Below, in pieces: positions 34,007-44,288 of a DNA stretch of 64,000 nucleotides. Position numbers and translations under genes: made by a program. The notes under the pieces are model-generated. The model did not search any database. It was not told the origin of the DNA and saw only the letters and a program-made list of their open reading frames with translations. This stretch comes from Dactylellina haptotyla (lineage: Eukaryota; Ascomycota; Orbiliomycetes; Orbiliales; Orbiliaceae), in assembly GCA_031310005.1 (NCBI GenBank), contig CM062382.1, positions 1,860,001 to 1,924,000 on the forward strand, in the 5' to 3' direction. The first letter of the stretch is position 1, and the number at the start of each line of letters is the position of its first letter.

Positions 34007-34990
34007 TCAGTCGGTCCACTCATGTGTATCTACCCACGGAGTTTCTAAACCAAAGCCGTCGAAGACTGTGGGCGAAAAGATTTCCACTTGATATCCCTGA
34101 GGAAAGAGTTCTTCTTCAAAGCTCGCTTCCGCGTAGCTGTATTTACCATTAGTAGTACTAGTATGATCACACCTGGTTGGTGGAACGAACAAGTCACTAA
34201 TCACATCCGAATGCGCCCCTGCGTTTCCACGAGTGGACTTTGATGCAGAGATCTCACCATAGTCTATCACATTTGCCGGAAATATAGGCCGCGGTTGATA
34301 TTCCGAGAAGGTTGATCTTGCATGCGTTGATGGCGACAGGGTTCCGGAGATGCAATTTGTATTCGGATTCCGGACCTCACTATCACCATAGATATGTCTG
34401 ATATGTCCTTCTTTCCTTTTCAGCACACGATCTTCCTGGCTTGCAGATTTGCTTCGTCCTGATCTTGGACTTGCGCTGCAGGATAATGTTGAGTTTTGGA
34501 ACTCTAACTGAGTGCAATCCTCGTCTGTAAGTCCCAAGTCTTGTCTCATCTTATGTCCAATCACCCAGACCCACCCAGGGCCGTACTTGCGATATAACTC
34601 CATCTCTTTTCTGTACCTTTCCTTGTCAACCATCATAGCTTTCTTCCACCGCTGTTTGTCCTCCTCACCCAGTCTTTCCCATTCGTATGATATATCTGAT
34701 TGAATTTGTGGATACGCACGGTCGGGATACTGTTCCTTCAATTCTTTCCTTCTCGAATTCGCAAACATTACGAAGGAACTTAGATTTCTCCTAGGTGCAT
34801 CAGGTGGGACCTTATTGTTGTGTGATTGGCGCATCTTCTTACTAGGTCCTTCGGACAGTTTGTTGCTATTTGCCATTCTATCCGAAATCGACCTGTTGCC
34901 GCTAATCTGGGATGCTCTGTTGCTTCTCGGTAGGGCGATAAACCTTGATATTTTGCCTTTTTGGCGTGAGCCAAGCGGAGATTGTAACAA
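34007..34990 (-). CDS. HMG-box DNA-binding protein, 327 aa
   Basis: Single-exon frame. Residues about 62-134 form one HMG box: PPDAPRRNLSSFVMFANSRRKEL, YPQIQSDISYEWERLGEEDKQRW and KKAMMVDKERYRKEMELY show the usual proline-led extended strand, aromatic core residues and the Lys/Tyr-rich third helix. The match is closer to the NHP6/HMGB-type (non-specific or structure-specific) boxes than to the MATA_HMG box of mating-type proteins. Flanks are basic (KISRFIALPRSNR, PSKKMRQS) and Ser-rich. The C-terminal 150 residues look disordered with acidic and aromatic patches that could activate transcription. Nuclear location is inferred. Start may be the internal Met39 rather than Met1. There are no mating-type neighbours (no APN2 or SLA2), so I do not call it MAT. 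Confidence 0.85.
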   Translation of the reverse strand: MLQSPLGSRQKGKISRFIALPRSNRASQISGNRSISDRMANSNKLSEGPSKKMRQSHNNKVPPDAPRRNLSSFVMFANSRRKELKEQYPDRAYPQIQSDISYEWERLGEEDKQRWKKAMMVDKERYRKEMELYRKYGPGWVWVIGHKMRQDLGLTDEDCTQLEFQNSTLSCSASPRSGRSKSASQEDRVLKRKEGHIRHIYGDSEVRNPNTNCISGTLSPSTHARSTFSEYQPRPIFPANVIDYGEISASKSTRGNAGAHSDVISDLFVPPTRCDHTSTTNGKYSYAEASFEEELFPQGYQVEIFSPTVFDGFGLETPWVDTHEWTD

Positions 34991-36509
34991 TGGACTAGTG
35001 GTGCGATCTAGTAAAGGTTTGGATTGGTATCGTCATGCACAACTTGTCTATACTTTGGATTGTTGGAACCTAAATTATATACGGGTGGCCAGGACAGACT
35101 ATATACTATATAGTTCCATCACGGAAGATGGAAAAGTATCGTCGAAGCATCGTTGGATATAGAATTCTTTTACCTATCGCTCGGCTCTTTGAAAAGTGGA
35201 TGGTGCAGGTTTCGACGCCCAAGTTTGCATGTCTCTGACTTGCTGTCTGTAAATATGCAGGAGATAGTTATTTATACTAATGGTCGTAAATTTTGCCTAG
35301 ACCGATACGTTTCGAAGTTTCATATTTGCGCTGGAGAGCTGACTATACTAGTACCATTAAGCAAGCGAAATTGAAACACCTGATACTCTGACTTTAGACA
35401 TTACCAGACTCACAAGCAGAGACTTTAATAACTCCTTTCGCCGTTGAGTTGACCTTGTTGCAATAACCTTAAGATCCATGATGTTTGATGTTCTAGGATT
35501 TCTATATTGGGATTCGAAGAGCTGGATTGGGATATGACAGGGGTATAAAAACCACACTCAATTGCTCAACTCATCATCTCAACCTGCGAAATCCAATGTT
35601 ACGATCTTCATATCTAGTCTGGGGAAGCATCTCCATTCCCAACCTCGCAGTTAACCATAAAATATCAAGCTAATAAGCCAGATTTTTATTAAAGATGATT
35701 ATATGTGTTTTTCCACAGGTGATTGCAAAATTACTCGACTTAACTACTGGCGGGAACGGCTTCAAATTTACTATTTCTGGGCGATCGAACCCCATCTATA
35801 GATTTGTATAGTAGAACACCCTACGGCGGTACGAAATGTGTACATACATGATTTATATCCGCATAAATTGTAGTATTTTTAGTCTCTCGAGCCCCTCTTT
35901 GGCATTGTTCCTGCGCAGTATACGTAAGTTTAATATTTGGTCATTCTTGTCGAGGTTTGACATGGTAAAATTCATGGAATCTCGTCACAGATGTCGGTAA
36001 CCCCCAAGCGGCTGAATGCATATGTGTATATACATGGGGTTATCATCACAAACCCCGATAGTATTGAGGAGAGGCGCCCGAGGCAAGGCAAACCTCGAAG
36101 CCATTTTCTCAATTGAGCAACGCATGCCGCCTTCAATCTACGCTTATACACCCACCGTTCGGGTTTACGAATTTGAAGTTTCCACATATAATACGAAGGA
36201 TCTCCAACACATTCAGACACCTTCCAACCCGAAATTCAAACATATACGTGAGAAATGAATTGTTTCGAATGTAGTTTTAGAACCGAATGACCGACAGGAA
36301 CACCACCGCGATCTTTGGTTTATCGTATACGTATACATGAATTAATATGTCATAAATATTTGTAAACATTAGGAGATCGGGGTATAAAACCCACTTCTAG
36401 GCGGTGAGACGGCTAAAGACCCTTCTCCCCTTCATCCCCACAACTACAGAACCTTGTGCTAAAAGCCGTTACCTTTTACTCTGTCTCATCCGGGACAGTT
36501 TAATCTGAA
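34991..36509. other. Intergenic upstream of HMG-box and metal-ATPase genes
   Basis: A 1.5-kb divergent gap, A+T-rich. A TATA-like box on the plus strand at 35544-35550 is followed by a 25-codon frame (about 35596) with no gene behind it. Its surroundings (GGGGTATAAAA, then CCAC) resemble the box just upstream of the metal ATPase. Other open frames have no domain. Confidence 0.4.
36383..36389 (+). promoter_or_regulatory. TATA box upstream of the P1B-ATPase gene
   Basis: TATAAAA within GGGGTATAAAACCCAC, 127 nt upstream of the ATG at 36510. Good sequence and spacing for a TATA element of a regulated gene. No metal-response element can be named. Confidence 0.5.
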
Positions 36510-39500
36510 ATGGCGACCAATCAGGAAGATAAAATCTTCCGTAACGTCTCAAAAGTAAGTAAGCTTTGAATCTCATAGTAAATGATTTAGCCTAATGCAA
36601 TTATCTGTGATTAGCTTCGATCTAAACTCAAGACAACATCCTTAGAGAACGCACTTTGGGAACTTGCCAAAGTCGATATTGAAAAAATAGAATGTTGCAA
36701 AAGGAAACCCGATCTATCTCTAACTTTCGAGGGCCTGGAGGAAGAGTTTGAAAAGGATTTGGAGGATGTCCTAAGGGATGTTACATGTTATTGTACCGGT
36801 ACGTTATTTTACCCAGAACCTCTCATTAAGACTACAGCATATCTAACGGAAGGTATTCTTAGGTGATTGCTGGGATACGTTTGCTGCAATTATATGCAAA
36901 TACGATATACATGACACAGAGATGAGGAATCATTACGGCCGCCACGCAATGCCTTATTCTTATCATGAGAAACACGAAAAAGATATTCTTGCTGCGAATC
37001 TTTCCGGCGACCTGAGTTTTATGAGTGACAAAAGTGATAGCGAATGCTGTGGTAGCATTTGTCATACGGATAAATCCTGGAAGGGGGACCCTGAGCCTGG
37101 CCCAAATCAAAGTAATTCCCTGTCAAACCTAGAACTAATAGTTTATTGGAATTTTTTTCACTAACGGCGCCATTCTAGTATGTTACATGGGGCTCATGAT
37201 GGATCTAGACCCTGAAGATTCTGACTACGTTCATCTGGAGGAAGATACAGCATGTTCTGATACAGAAACTGTCCATCGTCACGAGTGCAGCTCAGAAAGC
37301 TCGGATAGCTCGGTCCACAGGTGCAACTCGGTCCATGAGCAGCAGCAGCACAGTTCAATCACCGAACAAAAATCATCCCTTGAGAGCGACGACCCTTACG
37401 ATCACCAATTCCCAGAGGCTCTCAAGCCAGCATTGCACGGATTGACACATTCTATTGAACCTAAGCATCACCACCATTATAATATCCAAAGCATCCCGAA
37501 CGCTTGTGATTTCCACAAAGAGTTGGCACAGATTAAGCGTCATAAACGGCATTGGACTATCACCAGATGCCCCTGTGCCTGGATTAAAGGTGTTCTTCTT
37601 CTCATCTTCGAAAACCATCAAGTCGCACATATTTGCTGCAAAACTAGACCTGAGGGTTCCCTTGCGGTTCGAACATGTTGTCTCGAAGGTCACAGTCCCC
37701 AAGATGAGCTTGGAGATTCAGTTGAGTCTCTCCCTTCAGAAACTTGTTCCTTGGTTCCCGCCAAAGCATTGAAATATCTAGCCCTAGGGGTTACTGGGAT
37801 GACTTGTACTACTTGTGAATGGAAATTGTCAAAATGTTTGAAGAAGATCAAAGGTGTCATACCTAAAGGTTCCAAAGGCGTTAAAACAAATTTCATGCTT
37901 GGACGAGCTGAAGTTTGGTATGACTCTGAGGCAATAATCGACCCTACCGAAGAGATTTGCGATGTCGTTCACAAAAAAACGGGATTCAAATGCAAAGTCC
38001 TACGAGATACAACGGGCGGAGGATCATCTAATCACCATAACATCCACATCAAGGTCAGGCTACCAGACGATATAACGTCTAGCACTGTCACGAATCATAT
38101 TGTGCGCTTGGAGGGCGTGAAGAAGGTCAAAGAATTAACACTTCCGAAAGAAAAAGAAAAATTTCGGTCTAAGTTTCTCGGGCTCTTCAAATCTTCAAAA
38201 GATCGCACTGATACTGATCCGGAAAAGGGCATGGTGGGTCAAGTTTGGAGGCTACTCAGCATTACATATGACCAACAAACATTGAATATCCGCGATCTTT
38301 TACAGTATATCAAAACTGTTTCTCGGGTTCCATCCACTATCGAAATTCAGATGGAAGAATTGGAAGAACCAGAACTCGTCATAGCGCAAGAATCTCGCCT
38401 TGACCTTCGCAGGTTGCTTTGCTACACACTTTTGGCAGCATTTCTGACCCTTCCTATCCTAATTATTACCTGGACCCCTAGCATTAAAACCCAGGTTCCA
38501 GAGGCTCACGATATGGATTTCGGTAGGGTCAAGAACTATATAATTCTACAGACTGTTTGTTTTATTCTTGCCTTAGCGGTTCAAACCATCGGGTATGAAA
38601 TCTATCAAAACGCATTCAGGTCAGGATTCCGACAGCGTCGACTTGACATGGACTGCCTGATCGCCATCTCAACCACAGCGGCGTTTATATATTCTGCCGT
38701 TTACTATTCTATCAACGTCCTCCGCGAGTTTGAAAAACTTGATACCAAAATTCCACCCACTGATATTGAAAAGGAACGGCATGACCCGATTTTTGAAGCC
38801 AGTTCTCTCCTCATCACTTTGATTTTGGCTGGTCGTCTTTTGACAGGATATATACGGCACTGGGCAGCAAATCGAATTTCTGTTGGTAGTCTCCAAGCAA
38901 AATATTGTGTTAGAAGCCACCAAGGCACGTTCAGGCCTATTCGTAACCGTCGCTGGATACCTGAAGACGTTAGACTCTTACACTACGGAGATGTTCTTCT
39001 TGTCGGGACTGGAGAGATAGCCGTCACGGATGGGGTCGTTGTAAATGGAGAGGCTACGGTGGACGAAAGTCATTTGACTGGCGAATCGGAGCCAGCTCAA
39101 CTTCAACGGAACGCCACGATTATTGCTGGATCTAAGATCATAGAAGGAAGATTGGAATATCGGGTCACAAGACTGGTCCCGGAAAACACCATATCATCGA
39201 TGAAGAAATTGGTTATGGCAGCTTCTGGTAAACGCCCCAAGATGCAAGAGTACGCGGATAAATTGGCGGCCTGGTTGACACCAGCCGTTCTTATCATCGC
39301 CCTTCTCGCCTGCATCTGTTGGGCGGTCTACTATAGAACTGCGAAGGCGGCTACTGAGGATGTCAATTCGGCCATTGCAAAGTCACTGACTGTTGCTATC
39401 ACCATTCTCGCAATTTCTTGTCCTTGTGCAATAGCACTCGCTGTTCCTACGGTCTTGATATTTTCGACTCAAGTTGGCGTCAAACACGGTATTGTCATTA

Positions 39501-40606
39501 AGTCGCCGGAAATCTTGGAGAAAGCCAATAAAGTCAGATACTTTGTTGCAGACAAGACGGGAACACTCACTACCGGCAAGCTCCAAGTTGCAGCAGCTAA
39601 GTATTGGATCGATGGCGAATGGGTCGACGACATTACGAGTAAAGACGTCCAGGAGCTTCAACTCCAAATTTACAAGCTCATCGCTCGCGACCGACATCCA
39701 GTTGCCAAAGCTGTTTTGGAAAGCTTGAAACAATATCATACCAAAGAGGTTATGCTTCCTGAAAGCAATAGCATCAAAACGGTCGTTGGGAAAGGAATTG
39801 AAGGCACATTTGGCGGCCGACGCCTCAGGGGCGGAAAACCATCATGGGTTCTACAGGACAAAATCAAAAATTTCAGCAAACCTATCTTCGAAGAAGTGGT
39901 TGAAAAGGTCTCTCGCACGCCCTTCGTCGTCGTCGATATCAAAACCAACGCTGTTCTCGCTATTTTTGGCCTCACAGACACCATTCGCCCTGAGGCTGCA
40001 TCGGTCATCCGAAAACTTCAAGCTCAGAACATCGAATGTTTCCTTCTCAGTGGAGACCAAATCAACGTCTGCCTTCAAGTTGCAGAAGCACTTGGGATCC
40101 CCCCAGAAAACGTCCAAGGCGAGTGTTCCCCCGAGGATAAAGTCTACCACATCCGAGATCTACAAACCCGTTGCAAAATGTTTTGGGATATTTCCAGACT
40201 CAGTGGATGTGTGATCACCAGATTCATCAAAAGATTCCGCACTGGACGAAACTTCGTCATTTTTCTCGGCGACGGTACGAATGACGCCCCCGCCCTCACC
40301 CAAGCAGATATTGGGATTGCAATGAGCAACTGTACAGATATCGCGGCCGGATGCGCCGATGCTGGGATTATTTCTAACTCTTTGAATGGAGTTCTTGCAC
40401 TTGTCGCATTGAGCAGCAGAGCTATGTCTCTCATTCAATGCAATTTCGGTTGGGCCTTGAAGTATAACATTGGCGCCATTTTACTTTCACTTGGGATTTT
40501 TCCGTGGAGGATTGCTCCCCAATATGCCGGAATCGGCGAGGCTGTTAGCGTCGCACCGGTCTTTATCATAGCCAGCTCCATCCTTTGGTGGAAGTTGAAG
40601 TATTGA
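36510..40606 (+). CDS. P1B-type heavy-metal (Cu/Cd-class) ATPase with Cys-rich N terminus, 1301 aa
   Basis: Four exons (36510-36554, 36615-36798, 36863-37111, 37179-40606). Pumps soft metal ions across a membrane using ATP. Motifs: HMA metal-binding site GMTCTTCE (about 366-373), actuator TGES (793-796), transmembrane CPC metal site (907-909), phosphorylation site DKTGTLT (Asp951), the HP dipeptide of the nucleotide domain (RDRHPVAKA), and GDGTNDAP (about 1190). The CPC motif places it in the Cu+/Cd2+ class (P1B-1/Pca1-like branch). A second region (about 440-500, NIHIKVRLPDDITSSTVTNHIVRLEGVKKV) has HMA shape but no CxxC, so it is a degenerate repeat. The first 340 residues are unusual: many CC and CxC pairs (CC, CYC, ECC, CPC, ICC, TCC) plus His runs (HHHH), which suggests metal sensing or buffering. 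Upstream TATA at 36383. The cargo is inferred, not proven. Confidence 0.93.
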
Positions 40607-41594
40607 AAGGGTACAAATATCGGACAGCTTGTTTATTGGAGTACACGACACACACGAAATAAACTTGGAATTATTATATTGGACTTATGAGTGTCCATTT
40701 GGTGGGTTTGGTACAGTATCGGCCAAATATTGCAGCACCATTTCCGTTTTTATGCCAAACCGGTAGGTGCCGGCGGCTTTGGGTTCTTCAATAATGAAGA
40801 GGAGTTTTCTTGTTTTATTTCTATTCATGGGTTTTGAATACTAAGTTCTTTCCTTGTTTCGATTACGGATTTGGGGGGGGAAACTACTTTTCTCCTTTTT
40901 GAGTGTGGATGTGGACATTTAGTCCTTCCTCTCATGTTTTAATTCTGGGTTCGGACATAAGGTTCCAAATTGCTGGGTTCTGGTTTCAGAGTATGGACAT
41001 CGGGTTCTTCTTTTCATGGAATTTACTTTTCTCTTGGGCATTGGGACCGGCGATATTTCCTGCCCTGTGTCGTGTACTTCATGTATGAGGAGCTTAGATT
41101 TACCACATGTAGGTAACTAGATGAAATAGAGAGTAAATATTCTCTACCTCCGCGACAACTATCAGAATATATGATATTTGCTAATGTACTTAGGCTTCCG
41201 CCCTTTCGTCTTGTACTATGGAGAGCCTTGTATAGTCACATGGCAACAGATCTATCTAAGGTTATTTATTCCTCAATACACAGATCTCTCGGAAGGTAGT
41301 AACAGCAACTCATATGGCTTCTATCATATCGTTGAGAGAATGATCTAGGAGACTTAGTTAAAGAATCTTGTAGATATGGTATCACAACCGTAAGAAAATA
41401 ACTCCTATTCGAGGGAAATTATAAAACGCAGATGCTGAATATAACACGGAACAAGGAAATGAGCAAAGTTTTCGAAAAGGAAAGAAATTCAACAGGATAT
41501 ATATATATATATATGTGCTCCATCGCTCCCATTTCGCTTCGTAGACTTGGCAACCAAATTTTAAAAACAATATGTATAGTAAATGTAACAGAGC
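40607..41594. other. Convergent intergenic region
   Basis: The 988 bp between the ends of the ATPase gene and the 897-aa gene. No supported gene. Contains an (AT)9 repeat at 41497-41514 and A+T-rich 3' UTR-like sequence on both sides. Confidence 0.45.
41497..41514. repeat. (AT)9 dinucleotide repeat
   Basis: Nine AT units in the 3' flank of the 897-aa gene, shortly before its stop codon at 41595. Confidence 0.8.
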
Positions 41595-44288
41595 CTAATC
41601 AGAATATTTCTTCTTTCTTCCCCAACGTTTTCTTGGCTTCTCTGGCGATGATTCTTCCAGCGGAAGCTTTTCTTTGACAACCCAATTATCACTATCGTAA
41701 GTGGTGGATGTCGTCTGAGGCGCCTTTGGGGTGGAGGCGGCGTCGCGCTCTATTGTGCGATCTCGACTTTGACTCCTGTCCTCTCTCCTCCTAGCGGCGC
41801 TGCTGCGTCCATCCTTCTCCCGACGGCTGAGCTGGCTCTTACTCCGAACTTTACTTCCACTCCGAGCTTCTGCTTCGTGGGCGTTTCTGCTCTGGGTACG
41901 GCTTTGTGGAGAGTCTGTGTCGTTCGGTACCCTATGGCCGCGGCTGCTCTGCCTGCCATCTTCTCGAATCCTGTTCAGACTTTGGCTACGGTACGTCGTG
42001 CTAAGGGAGGAATTACTCCTCTGATCGAAGCGACTCATTGTTGTAGCGGAAAGCGGGCTGCCAACGGGATCTGGGGCGTGACTGCCGCAGTGGCTGCATG
42101 CACCAGGCGTCGCGGTGGCACCCCTAGAGCCGTACCTTGTTATCGAACCGTAATCATGTGCACCGTTGACAATACTACCATTGGCGACAGATCGAGCAAC
42201 AGGGGTAGCGTTTGGATCTGTCCGATTGACGGGGGTTGAGTTTGGATCCCATCGGTCGATCGAGTTGCCTAAATTGCTTGCGCTACGTATGGAACCGTTG
42301 GTAACATTGTTGTTCCATTGGTTAATAGCCTGGCTGTTAACGGAGCCTGGGTTGAAAGGTGACCCAACGACACTTCTGTTGAGGCCGTTTATCGGGCTCA
42401 TCATATCTATTGGGTGACCACGGGCAAGACATTTGTTCCGTTGAGATTTGACGTGGTGCCAGTCCGGGCCGCGAACGTTGCTCTCCGATGTGACGATAAT
42501 CTCACGTATCGAGAAGCCAAGTGAGAAGTCGCCTTGGGAAGGTGATTCGAACTGGTAATCTGCCGTGGATTTCGCGTATATTTCAGTGTACAAATCGACA
42601 GAGAGAGATCTGGTTTCGAGAAGAGAGTAGAATCTCGAATCCGCTAGTTCTTTATAGACGGTCTCGCGCTCCTCTTCTTCTTCGTCTCCAGAATCATCGA
42701 TAACACTGTCGTCATCCTCGTCGTCCTCGTCAAGACCGTCTAGATCGGCAACTGTCTTTGGTGTCTTCGAATTCGACCGGGAAGGGGCCATGGCAGATTT
42801 CGGAGACGCCACAAACTCGCGCTTATAGATTTTGGTGAATGCTCGGACGGGTGTATAAATCCAATAATAGTCTCCATGCAGAACCATCTTGCATTTGCCC
42901 ACGCTAATCATCTCTTTTTCCAAGTGATCGAGAATTCCTACCACAATACGGGTCGGAATGCCAATATTAAGGAATGTCCAGCCATGACGACGGATACGAG
43001 GCCTGGGTGCCAGCCTCATCTGGACGATTACGTTCTCAAATCGTAGAATATTGTTGGGGTGAAGAGCGGATCTGGTGAGGGATGCGATCGAAGCAGTGTC
43101 ACTGTCCACATGTGCTTTATCGCATGCGCAGAAGCTGGCAGGGTCATTGAGAAGAATTGGGATAATGTACATGATCTGTTGGACATTGCTATCCCCGCGT
43201 TTGGGCTCCGCGATAGGGTCACACTCTTGTTGTACCAGAGGAACATTGGCGGAAATATCAATCATGGTTTGAGGGCTAAAATCCATGGCCACAACAGACA
43301 CCAAATTGACATCAATAACGTGGGACGGGATTTTGAACTCGGCTTTTGGGGGGAGTGCTGGGGTCGCAGGATCGTATGCAATTTCGAGGGTTTCTTCAGG
43401 AAAAGTTGCGCTAAGCGGCGAAGTAACAACTTCGGACATTCTTGACAGAAAACGTTCCATAGTTGGCGATAGGGGAGTTGGGTGCTGCGGCATAGGCATG
43501 ACTAGCTCTGTAGATACAAACTTGGCACGAGTGGCAGATGCAGGGGGGGCTGTGCCTCGAAGCAGCAAGTTGCGACTAGTATTCGCCTGTGGAGTCTTCG
43601 AATTGTCGAAATAATCATCGAATCCGGTGTCCATGAAGGGAGTGGTGGGATCGTACTCCGTTTCGTGGGCAGTGGAGACGGAGAACCTCGATTTATGCCG
43701 TGCTGTGGATTGACTTTCTTCGGAGAAAACGCTATCTTCTGAGAACATTGTTTCTCGGCTCTCGCGGTGCCTAAGAGATTGCTTGCTAGCTTTCTTGCCA
43801 GCTTTCTTCATAAGCACTGTGCGAATGCTCGAGGAAGTAGGCTGTGTTTGGGAGAATCCGAGGTTTCGTGCCACATATTCGGCCTCCTCGAGCCTCATCC
43901 GCTCAGCCTCAGAGTCATCGATCTCGTCGTCTCTAGCAATTCCTCTCCGGATTTTAGCATTGTGAAAGTCGGCAGTTGGGCCAGGGCTATCGATGATAAC
44001 GCTATCGTTATCATTATCTTCCTCCTCATCATCGCCGGCAGAGTGGGGGGGTGTGATTTCGAAAGGAGTGATCGGGTCAAACCCTGGTGTGACAGGATCG
44101 TTCTCAAGAAACGAGAACGGACGGGCGTCGAAATCCTCGTCTTGCAAGGAATACGGTTGTGCGGTTAACCCTTTCTTTTTGAGTTTGACCGCTGAAGCTT
44201 TGAGGTTCAGCGGCTTGGGCGTGATCACCTTCCGGCTTAAGTTCGACGGCCGCGAGACGGCCCTGATCTTGATAGATGTGGCGTCCAT
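41595..44288 (-). CDS. Large Ser-rich protein of unknown function, 897 aa, paralogous to 27644-28682
   Basis: A single long exon. The N-terminal 300 residues are Pro/Thr/acidic-rich with repeated DPVTPGFDPITPFEITPP-type phrases. Residues about 320-610 form the part shared with the short gene at 27644-28682: ILRFENVIVQMRLAPRPR, WTFLNIGIPTRIVVGILDHLEKEM, CKMVLHGDYYWIYTPVRAF, then a 20-residue acidic patch (DEDDEDDDSVIDDSGDEEEEE) and SQGDFSLGFSIREIIV...RNKCLARGHP. The C terminus (about 640-897) is Asn/Ser/Arg-rich with repeated NGS-type units and ends in an Arg/Ser-rich stretch and KRWGRKKK. No signal or membrane span. The basic end suggests nuclear location. I do not recognise a named family. 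Confidence 0.82.
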   Translation of the reverse strand: MDATSIKIRAVSRPSNLSRKVITPKPLNLKASAVKLKKKGLTAQPYSLQDEDFDARPFSFLENDPVTPGFDPITPFEITPPHSAGDDEEEDNDNDSVIIDSPGPTADFHNAKIRRGIARDDEIDDSEAERMRLEEAEYVARNLGFSQTQPTSSSIRTVLMKKAGKKASKQSLRHRESRETMFSEDSVFSEESQSTARHKSRFSVSTAHETEYDPTTPFMDTGFDDYFDNSKTPQANTSRNLLLRGTAPPASATRAKFVSTELVMPMPQHPTPLSPTMERFLSRMSEVVTSPLSATFPEETLEIAYDPATPALPPKAEFKIPSHVIDVNLVSVVAMDFSPQTMIDISANVPLVQQECDPIAEPKRGDSNVQQIMYIIPILLNDPASFCACDKAHVDSDTASIASLTRSALHPNNILRFENVIVQMRLAPRPRIRRHGWTFLNIGIPTRIVVGILDHLEKEMISVGKCKMVLHGDYYWIYTPVRAFTKIYKREFVASPKSAMAPSRSNSKTPKTVADLDGLDEDDEDDDSVIDDSGDEEEEERETVYKELADSRFYSLLETRSLSVDLYTEIYAKSTADYQFESPSQGDFSLGFSIREIIVTSESNVRGPDWHHVKSQRNKCLARGHPIDMMSPINGLNRSVVGSPFNPGSVNSQAINQWNNNVTNGSIRSASNLGNSIDRWDPNSTPVNRTDPNATPVARSVANGSIVNGAHDYGSITRYGSRGATATPGACSHCGSHAPDPVGSPLSATTMSRFDQRSNSSLSTTYRSQSLNRIREDGRQSSRGHRVPNDTDSPQSRTQSRNAHEAEARSGSKVRSKSQLSRREKDGRSSAARRREDRSQSRDRTIERDAASTPKAPQTTSTTYDSDNWVVKEKLPLEESSPEKPRKRWGRKKKYSD

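Noticed and set aside
34007-34990. HMG-box gene as a mating-type (MAT1-2) gene
   Set aside because: The box lacks the mating-type wording, there is no APN2, SLA2 or alpha-box gene nearby, and no idiomorph-like boundary can be seen.
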